From positions 1-5,362 of the forward strand of contig DVNA01000128.1 of the NCBI GenBank assembly GCA_018714665.1: a stretch of DNA of 5,362 nt, given 5' to 3'. The DNA comes from Candidatus Gallibacteroides avistercoris. GTDB lineage: Bacteria; Bacteroidota; Bacteroidia; Bacteroidales; CHK158-818. How positions within the stretch are numbered: the first letter of the stretch is position 1; the number at the start of each line of letters is the position of its first letter. Positions 1-5,362 of this stretch are shown here, piece after piece. The position numbers were made by a program, and so were the translations under genes. Under the pieces are notes generated by a model. The model ran no database searches and was not told the origin of the DNA. It saw nothing but the letters and a program-made list of their open reading frames with translations.

Positions 1-39
1 TTCATCCACGTACGCTCCAACGTGCTCGATACCCTGTAA
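1..39 (+). CDS. mutA: Methylmalonyl-CoA mutase small subunit, C-terminal end (partial)
   Basis: Frame 1 reads FIHVRSNVLDTL followed by TAA at 37-39. Only the last 12 residues are present; the rest lies upstream of the window. This tail matches the C-terminus I know from Bacteroidales MutA, where an IHVRSN(V)L(E/D)TL ending is typical, and it sits directly upstream of mutB in the usual mutA-mutB order. In this family the small subunit is a catalytically inactive paralogue that pairs with MutB to form the cytoplasmic heterodimer. The identification rests on a short peptide plus gene order, so it is good but not independent of the neighbour. Confidence 0.85.
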   Translation, partial: FIHVRSNVLDTL

Positions 40-97
40 GAATTCAACGCAAAACTTTCTATTAACTAACTTGTCAGATAGATAAAATAGATTCAAT

Positions 98-2239
98 ATG
101 AAACCTAATTTCAAAAATATCAATATAACAACAGACGCTTTCGACGGTAAATGCTCACAAAGCGTCTCCTGCCCGGATGCAGAAAAATGGCTGACCCCCG
201 AACACATCTCGGTTAAGCCCATTTATACGAAATCAGACCTCGAAGGTTTGGAACACCTGAACTATGTAGCCGGTATTCCTCCCTATTTGAGAGGCCCTTA
301 CAGCGGGATGTACGCCATGCGTCCCTGGACGATACGCCAATATGCTGGCTTCTCTACGGCCGAAGAATCGAACGCATTCTACCGCCGAAACCTGGCCTCC
401 GGACAAAAAGGGTTGTCAGTGGCCTTTGACTTGGCTACACACCGCGGATACGATGCCGACCACGAACGCGTTGTAGGCGATGTGGGAAAAGCCGGTGTAT
501 CTATTTGTAGTCTCGAAGATATGAAAGTTTTGTTCGACGGTATTCCCTTGAACAAGATGTCTGTCTCCATGACCATGAACGGTGCCGTACTTCCCATCAT
601 GGCATTCTATATCAACGCCGGTCTGGAACAGGGTGCCAAACTCGAAGAGATGGCCGGAACAATCCAGAACGACATCCTGAAAGAATTCATGGTCCGTAAC
701 ACATACATCTATCCGCCTGAATTCTCCATGCGAATCATCGCCGACATTTTTGAATATACATCCCAGAATATGCCGAAATTCAACTCTATCTCCATTTCGG
801 GATACCATATGCAGGAAGCCGGAGCTACGGCCGATATCGAGCTGGCATATACCTTGGCCGACGGATTGGAATACCTTCGTGCCGGAGTAAACGCCGGGAT
901 GGATATCGACTCTTTCGCCCCCCGGTTGTCTTTCTTCTGGGCCATCGGCATGAACTACTTCATGGAAATAGCCAAAATGCGTGCCGCCCGTATGCTTTGG
1001 GCAAAAATCGTGAAACAGTTCAACCCCAAAAACCCGAAATCGCTGGCCCTGCGTACCCACTCACAAACATCGGGATGGTCGTTGACCGAACAAGACCCGT
1101 TCAACAACGTAGGGCGTACCTGTATCGAAGCCATGGGGGCGGCACAAGGACATACGCAATCGCTGCACACCAATGCCCTGGACGAAGCCATCGCTCTGCC
1201 CACCGACTTCTCGGCACGTATTGCCCGCAATACCCAGATATATATCCAGGAAGAGACTTACGTAACCAAAGAGATCGACCCGTGGGCCGGTTCATACTAC
1301 GTAGAATCGCTGACCAACGAATTGGCACACAAGGCATGGGAACACATCCAGGAGATAGAAAGCCTGGGCGGTATGGCCAAAGCCATCGAAACCGGTATAC
1401 CCAAGCTCCGTATCGAGGAAGCCGCCGCACGTACGCAAGCCCGTATCGACTCCGGTAAACAAACCATCGTAGGTGTAAACAAATACCGTCTGGACAAGGA
1501 GGCTCCGATAGACATTCTGGAAGTAGATAACACGGCCGTACGCAAGCAGCAGATAGCCCGATTGAACGAACTCAAAGCCAATCGTGACGAAGCAGCCGTA
1601 CAAAAAGCGTTGGATGCTATCACGGAATGTGTAAAGACCAAAAAAGGAAACCTGTTGGCCTTGGCCGTAGAAGCTGCCAAAGTACGGGCTACGTTGGGAG
1701 AAATCTCTTATGCTTGCGAAAAAGTGGTAGGTAGATATAAAGCAATAATCAGAACTATATCAGGCGTGTACTCATCAGAAACAAAACAAGACGCAGACTT
1801 CATCAAGGCTTGCGAACTGGCTGAAAAATTTGCCAAAAAAGAGGGTCGTCAACCCCGTATCATGATTGCCAAAATGGGACAAGACGGACACGACCGAGGA
1901 GCAAAAGTTGTAGCAACGGGATATGCCGACTGCGGTTTCGACGTAGATATGGGCCCCTTGTTCCAGACACCGGCCGAAGCCGCCCGTCAAGCAGTTGAAA
2001 ATGACGTCCATGTAATGGGAGTATCCTCCCTGGCTGCCGGACACAAGACCTTGATTCCACAAGTAATCGAAGAGCTGAAAAAATTGGGACGAGAAGATAT
2101 CATCGTGATTGCAGGAGGTGTTATCCCCGCACAAGATTATGACTTCTTGTACAAGGCTGGCGTAGCAGCCATCTTCGGCCCCGGTTCATCCGTAGCCAAA
2201 GCCGCCTGTCAAATTCTGGAAATATTATTAGACGAATAA
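98..2239 (+). CDS. mutB: Methylmalonyl-CoA mutase large (catalytic) subunit
   Basis: This adenosylcobalamin-dependent enzyme interconverts (R)-methylmalonyl-CoA and succinyl-CoA in the cytoplasm. In Bacteroidales it serves the succinate-propionate pathway. The 713 residues are full length. An N-terminal TIM-barrel substrate domain (about 35-550) is followed by a B12-binding domain (about 585-713). By alignment from memory with the Propionibacterium enzyme, the active-site residues are all present: Tyr82 (RQYAGFST), Gln190, Arg200 (VRNTYIYPP), Tyr236-His237 (SGYHMQEAGA) and Lys592. The cobalamin site has D596-x-H598-x-x-G601 (His598 being the lower axial ligand), S643-x-L645 and Gly673-Gly674. 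The start is fixed by an in-frame TAA at 83-85; the next in-frame ATG is codon 71. No Shine-Dalgarno is visible in the A-rich leader, as is usual in this phylum. mutA ends 58 nt upstream with no terminator between, so the two are probably cotranscribed. Residues about 11-30 are divergent from the homologues I remember, but nothing suggests loss of function. Confidence 0.98.
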   Translation: MKPNFKNINITTDAFDGKCSQSVSCPDAEKWLTPEHISVKPIYTKSDLEGLEHLNYVAGIPPYLRGPYSGMYAMRPWTIRQYAGFSTAEESNAFYRRNLASGQKGLSVAFDLATHRGYDADHERVVGDVGKAGVSICSLEDMKVLFDGIPLNKMSVSMTMNGAVLPIMAFYINAGLEQGAKLEEMAGTIQNDILKEFMVRNTYIYPPEFSMRIIADIFEYTSQNMPKFNSISISGYHMQEAGATADIELAYTLADGLEYLRAGVNAGMDIDSFAPRLSFFWAIGMNYFMEIAKMRAARMLWAKIVKQFNPKNPKSLALRTHSQTSGWSLTEQDPFNNVGRTCIEAMGAAQGHTQSLHTNALDEAIALPTDFSARIARNTQIYIQEETYVTKEIDPWAGSYYVESLTNELAHKAWEHIQEIESLGGMAKAIETGIPKLRIEEAAARTQARIDSGKQTIVGVNKYRLDKEAPIDILEVDNTAVRKQQIARLNELKANRDEAAVQKALDAITECVKTKKGNLLALAVEAAKVRATLGEISYACEKVVGRYKAIIRTISGVYSSETKQDADFIKACELAEKFAKKEGRQPRIMIAKMGQDGHDRGAKVVATGYADCGFDVDMGPLFQTPAEAARQAVENDVHVMGVSSLAAGHKTLIPQVIEELKKLGREDIIVIAGGVIPAQDYDFLYKAGVAAIFGPGSSVAKAACQILEILLDE

Positions 2240-2261
2240 TCTCACCCTCAGAATTATCCCC

Positions 2262-2299
2262 AAAGAATAGCCGGAATAAAAACCGGCTATTCTTTTCTT
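2262..2299 (+). terminator. Intrinsic terminator of the mutAB unit
   Basis: A perfect 13-bp inverted repeat (AAAGAATAGCCGG at 2262-2274, CCGGCTATTCTTT at 2283-2295) encloses an 8-nt A-rich loop. It is followed by a T-rich tail (TTTTCTTATTT overlapping the end of the stem). It starts 22 nt after the mutB stop, the normal place for a rho-independent terminator. It separates the mutase genes from the exported-protein genes downstream. The opposite strand has only a short T-run after the stem and no reverse gene nearby, so a bidirectional role is unlikely. Confidence 0.93.
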
Positions 2300-2324
2300 A
2301 TTTCAAGTATATCTAATTTAAACC

Positions 2325-2356
2325 TTGAATAGGAATGAGAGTCTAACGTTATATTG
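2325..2356 (+). promoter_or_regulatory. Weak candidate Bacteroidota-type promoter upstream of the plug/macroglobulin gene
   Basis: A TTG at 2325-2327 is followed 22 nt later by TATATTG (2350-2356). This resembles the Bacteroides sigma-ABfr -33 (TTTG) and -7 (TAnnTTTG) elements, but it lacks one T in the -7 box and the spacer is slightly long. A promoter somewhere in 2300-2386 is expected because a strong terminator lies just upstream. The exact site is a guess, and in such A/T-rich sequence this match could be chance. Confidence 0.25.
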
Positions 2357-2386
2357 AAAACGACCATACATTCATAATATCAAACG

Positions 2387-5038
2387 ATGAAAATCCTACG
2401 ACTACGAAATGCTGCTTTCATTATCCTTATTTCATTCATCAGCCTTTCTTTTATTTCCAATAACAACGACAATATTTCCATTGAAGACAGAATTATCGCT
2501 TTCTTCTATAACCAGAACCTGATACCACAAGAAAAACTCTACCTACATTTGGATAAGCCATATTATGCCGCAGGAGACAAAATCTGGTTCAAAGGATATT
2601 TGCTAAACGGCATGACGCATGAAGACAACGCATTAAGTAACTATTTCTACATAGAACTCATCAACGAAAAAGATTCGGTATTAATACGCCGGAAAATAAA
2701 ACGCGACTCCACAGGTTTCAACAACATGATCCCCATCCCCGCTGCCATAGAGCCCGGTAACTATTACTTGCGGGCATACACCAACTGGATGTGTAATATG
2801 GACAGCAACTTTTTTTTCTACAAGAATCTATATATAGACAATTCCATAGCAACTGCCATCCAGTCAAACATAACCTATGAAACGGGCGAAGAAGGAGAGG
2901 AAGCGGTTATCCGCTTTACCAACGAGCAGAACGAACCCTTTATAGAGACCAAAATCCGATATACCATCGGAAACAAAAATGACCATAAAACCAAAAACGG
3001 AAGAACACGAACCGATGACAAAGGAGAAATCCGCATACCGATACCCAACGACCGTTGGGGCGAAAAAGGCTCGTTCGTTTCTGTTATGTTTAACGATGAA
3101 ACATACGAATATGGTCGAACATTCTACTTTCCCCCCAAAAACAAAGAATTTGCCGTCAGTTTCTTCCCCGAAGGCGGAAACTTGATTACCGGCGCCTTAC
3201 AACAAGTTGCCTTCAAGGCACAGCAGGAGAATGGATTCTCGTGCGAAATATCCGGAGTAGTACTGGATAGTAAGGGCGATACCGTAACGCTATTAAAAAG
3301 CGAGCACGACGGGATGGGCGTATTCTCATTTACTCCGACTGCCGAACCATACAAAGCCGTGATTACCGCAGAAAACGGTGAGACCCGGAGTTTCGATATA
3401 CCGCAGGCCTCTCCCTCCGGGTTCAGCCTACGTATCAACCACCGGCAGAACAGTGTCATCTACCAGATAAATGCAGCAAACGATTCGCTCTGGAACGACT
3501 CTATCTACATCGCGGCACACGTACGCGGACAACTCATCCTATTAAATCCCGTCACAGCAGAACAACCTGCCGGGATGCTGAGCACCGACTCCCTGCCCGA
3601 AGGTATTGCCCATTTTCTATTGGTAAACAAAGAGAGCAAACCGTTGAACGAACGGTTGATTTTCATCAACCATCCTCAGGAATCGACCTGGAAGGTTCAA
3701 AGCGACAAACCGCAATACGGAACACGGGAAAAAATAAAAATAGATATCTCTGCCCAGAAAAAAGACGGGACCCCGATCGAAGGAGATTTTTCTGTAAGTG
3801 TAACCAACAATTCTCACATCATCGTAGACTCGTTGTCGGACAATATCTGTTCTTATCTGTTGTTGACCTCCGACCTGAAAGGATACATAGAAAATCCTGC
3901 CTACTATTTTATAGACAACAGTATAGTACGCCAGAAGCACCTGGACTATGTCATGTTGACACACGGTTGGCGACGATTCAGCACCAACAACATCGATATG
4001 CCTGAAATACCCGAAATAAGACGTTTCATAGAAAAGGGACAATACATCAGCGGGCACATCAAAAACTTTTTCGGTAAAAACGCCAAGAACCCGTTTGTAA
4101 AGTTGATGTGTATCGATATCGGTATCTTAAAGGAGATACAGGCGGATGAACAGGGGAATTTTATTTTCGACAGCCTGAACTATACCGATACCATGACATT
4201 CAAAATCCAGGCCAAAACAAAATCGGGATTCAGTACGGTCGATGTAATTGTCGATAAAGACTCCTTCCCCGTTGCATACAACAAATATCCGTATGCTACC
4301 GAAAAAGAGGTTGCCAAGAAAGAGTATTTAGATGACCTGGGCGATACCTATATTTATGAAGGCGGTATGGAAATCACCAACCTGAAAGAGGTTACCGTAA
4401 CAGCCAAAAAGAAAGAGGTGATCAGAAACCGCTACGGAGGTATCAACGATACGGCTATGGGTATAGAAGAGATAGAAAAGAAGATGCCGGGTGCCCACAA
4501 TGCATACGACATCATCATGCGGATGCCCGGTATCATGATCTCGGGTGAAAGCGTCAGAATACGCAACAACCAGGGGGCTCCGATGTTGATGATTCAAGGA
4601 TCTCCTTTCGACTGCAATGCCGAAACGTTGCGCATGATTCTGACAGACGACATCGAATCGATCGAAATATTAAGCGAAACCAGCAGTTCTTTCATGGGAA
4701 GTAACGGACGTTACGGAGCTATTATCATCAACCTGAAACAGGGAGAGATACAAAAAAGGCGACCCAACCCGACATTACAAGTCTTTACCTCTCTCGGATA
4801 CAGCCAAAAAGCAGAATTTTACAGCCCGGTTTACGATACCCCTCAACAACCGGACAACGGAAAAAAAGATCTGCGCTCAACACTTTACTGGAACCCGTCT
4901 GTCAGAACCGACTCTACGGGATGCGCACAGATCGAATTTTATACCTCTGACCAGCCGGCCGACTACCATATCATCATAGAGGGAACCGATCAGAAAGGGC
5001 ACATATACAGATACAGTAACGACATGGTAAAACCCTAA
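2387..5038 (+). CDS. Exported macroglobulin-like protein with barrel-less TonB-receptor plug domain
   Basis: This 883-residue protein of unknown function probably acts in the periplasm or at the outer membrane. A signal peptide (residues 1 to about 24: KILRLR, then a hydrophobic stretch) lacks a lipobox Cys. An MG2-like macroglobulin domain (about 48-150) contains YLHLDKPYYAAGDKIWFKGY. A second beta-sandwich region (about 255-340) opens with FFPEGGNL and has the GMGVFSF strand. A third (about 438-475) begins DKPQYGTREKIKI, followed by two blocks conserved in this family, LLLTSDLKGYIENP (491-504) and LDYVMLTHGWRRF (519-531). A carboxypeptidase-regulatory-like beta domain covers about 552-625. 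A TonB-receptor plug domain covers about 667-786 (LKEVTVTA ... MRMPGI ... DIESIEIL ... GAIIINLKQG). The C-terminus (about 828-883, LRSTLYWNPSV, then TDSTG) resembles the alpha-2-macroglobulin family segment. There is no room for a beta-barrel after the plug and no CxEQ thioester. An in-frame TAA at 2375-2377 and the signal peptide fix the start. The next gene follows after 37 nt. Annotation pipelines would probably call it a TonB-dependent receptor plug domain-containing protein. Domains were assigned by eye. Confidence 0.9.
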   Translation: MKILRLRNAAFIILISFISLSFISNNNDNISIEDRIIAFFYNQNLIPQEKLYLHLDKPYYAAGDKIWFKGYLLNGMTHEDNALSNYFYIELINEKDSVLIRRKIKRDSTGFNNMIPIPAAIEPGNYYLRAYTNWMCNMDSNFFFYKNLYIDNSIATAIQSNITYETGEEGEEAVIRFTNEQNEPFIETKIRYTIGNKNDHKTKNGRTRTDDKGEIRIPIPNDRWGEKGSFVSVMFNDETYEYGRTFYFPPKNKEFAVSFFPEGGNLITGALQQVAFKAQQENGFSCEISGVVLDSKGDTVTLLKSEHDGMGVFSFTPTAEPYKAVITAENGETRSFDIPQASPSGFSLRINHRQNSVIYQINAANDSLWNDSIYIAAHVRGQLILLNPVTAEQPAGMLSTDSLPEGIAHFLLVNKESKPLNERLIFINHPQESTWKVQSDKPQYGTREKIKIDISAQKKDGTPIEGDFSVSVTNNSHIIVDSLSDNICSYLLLTSDLKGYIENPAYYFIDNSIVRQKHLDYVMLTHGWRRFSTNNIDMPEIPEIRRFIEKGQYISGHIKNFFGKNAKNPFVKLMCIDIGILKEIQADEQGNFIFDSLNYTDTMTFKIQAKTKSGFSTVDVIVDKDSFPVAYNKYPYATEKEVAKKEYLDDLGDTYIYEGGMEITNLKEVTVTAKKKEVIRNRYGGINDTAMGIEEIEKKMPGAHNAYDIIMRMPGIMISGESVRIRNNQGAPMLMIQGSPFDCNAETLRMILTDDIESIEILSETSSSFMGSNGRYGAIIINLKQGEIQKRRPNPTLQVFTSLGYSQKAEFYSPVYDTPQQPDNGKKDLRSTLYWNPSVRTDSTGCAQIEFYTSDQPADYHIIIEGTDQKGHIYRYSNDMVKP

Positions 5039-5075
5039 AAACAGAAGGATAATAACTTACTGAAAAACAACCGTT

Positions 5076-5362
5076 ATGAGAAAAACAACTTTTTTCTGGA
5101 TATTTCTTGTCTATATCATTCCTGTCGGGATATGGGCACAAACATCCCAAGACTCCATAACGGTATGTAATATTCGTTGGAAAATACAAAAAGGCGACAA
5201 AGGTATCATCCACAAACGAGCTCAGGTAAAAGAGCTGTACGGAGGCGTCCAAAATATCAATATTATTGAAATAGATGGGAAAAAGAAAGGCATAAAATAC
5301 GGTATTATTGCTGAGAATCCCAATAAAAAACTCAGTACGATGGCCACAGAGCACCATGCCCA
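5076..5362 (+). CDS. Secreted protein, probable phosphodiester glycosidase (NAGPA/DUF2233) family, N-terminal part
   Basis: The reading frame opens at ATG 5076 and runs without a stop to the window end (95 full codons), so the gene is truncated by the window, not broken. An in-frame TGA at 5061-5063 makes this the first possible start. Residues 1-22 form a signal peptide (MRKTTFFWIFLVYIIPVGIW, then AQ) with a likely cut near Ala21-Gln22, as is common in Bacteroidota. The mature part reads KELYGGVQNINIIEIDG at 53-69, then a strand IKYGIIAENPNKKLSTMATEHHA (73-95). A sequence-and-valine strand ending in E(V/I)D, then a KxSTMA(x)nHHA block leading into an expected AAINGxFF motif, is what I know from the N-terminal part of NAGPA-type phosphodiester glycosidases. 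The diagnostic motif itself lies beyond the window, so the family call is tentative, though the existence of the gene is not. It lies 37 nt after the preceding stop with no terminator between, so cotranscription is likely. Confidence 0.75.
   Translation, partial: MRKTTFFWIFLVYIIPVGIWAQTSQDSITVCNIRWKIQKGDKGIIHKRAQVKELYGGVQNINIIEIDGKKKGIKYGIIAENPNKKLSTMATEHHA

Noticed and set aside
40..97. Possible regulatory element such as a cobalamin riboswitch between mutA and mutB
   Set aside because: The gap is only 58 nt, shows no stable hairpin or B12-box-like sequence, and looks like an ordinary intra-operon spacer.
416..1060. 214-codon open frame on the minus strand inside mutB, and several smaller antisense frames across 379-2134
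   Set aside because: They lie wholly within a strongly conserved mutB, have low-complexity Cys/His/Phe-rich translations with no recognisable domain, and fit antisense shadows of codon bias.
997..1458. 153-codon open frame on the plus strand within mutB
   Set aside because: It overlaps conserved mutase sequence in another frame. Its Arg/Tyr/Gly-rich translation is typical of a shifted reading frame.
2810..2817. Run of eight T residues in the plug/macroglobulin gene as a possible phase-variation or slippage site
   Set aside because: It encodes Phe-Phe-Phe in an aromatic stretch consistent with the MG2-like domain. The reading frame is intact, and a single T8 run inside a gene is weak evidence for phase variation.
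2387..5038. Interpretation as a SusC-type TonB-dependent transporter
   Set aside because: The plug is near the C-terminus with only about 97 residues after it, there is no barrel, and no SusD-like gene is seen downstream within the window.
2387..5038. Interpretation as a canonical thioester alpha-2-macroglobulin protease inhibitor
   Set aside because: It has no CxEQ motif, no lipobox, and about half the length of bacterial alpha-2-macroglobulins.
4974..5357. 127-codon minus-strand frame over the end of the plug gene and the start of the next gene
   Set aside because: It is opposite a frame with a convincing signal peptide and in-frame start at 5076. The minus-strand translation shows no domain and is Cys/Tyr/Phe-rich, as expected of a shadow.

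Overview
The window looks like chromosomal DNA from a member of the Bacteroidales (Bacteroidota). Three things point there. The methylmalonyl-CoA mutase large subunit is very close to the Bacteroides/Parabacteroides type. Translation starts lie in A/T-rich leaders without a clear Shine-Dalgarno sequence. The second complete gene belongs to a class of exported proteins, with macroglobulin-like repeats and a TonB-receptor plug domain, that is typical of this phylum. I cannot name the genus.

Layout, all on the + strand. Positions 1-39 hold the last 12 codons and stop of mutA, the small mutase subunit. After a 58-nt spacer comes the complete mutB (98-2239), encoding the cobalamin-binding catalytic subunit. 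A strong intrinsic terminator (2262-2299) closes this mutAB unit. About 90 nt of A/T-rich DNA follow, with at most a poor promoter match. Next is a second, probably separate transcription unit: an 883-residue exported protein (2387-5038), then after 37 nt a secreted protein cut off by the window end (5076-5362) that looks like a phosphodiester glycosidase (NAGPA/DUF2233) family member.

How the genes work together. MutA and MutB form the heterodimer that interconverts succinyl-CoA and methylmalonyl-CoA, the B12-dependent step of the succinate-propionate pathway. The downstream pair has no visible link to that metabolism. Both products carry signal peptides and probably act in the periplasm or at the outer membrane.

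The most interesting object is the 883-residue protein. It has a macroglobulin-type N-terminal half and a C-terminal segment resembling the alpha-2-macroglobulin family signature. A TonB-receptor plug domain sits between them, with no beta-barrel after it and no thioester motif. I recognise this architecture as a recurring Bacteroidota family of unknown function, so it is understudied rather than demonstrably new. I found no RNA genes, CRISPR arrays, insertion sequences or large repeats.
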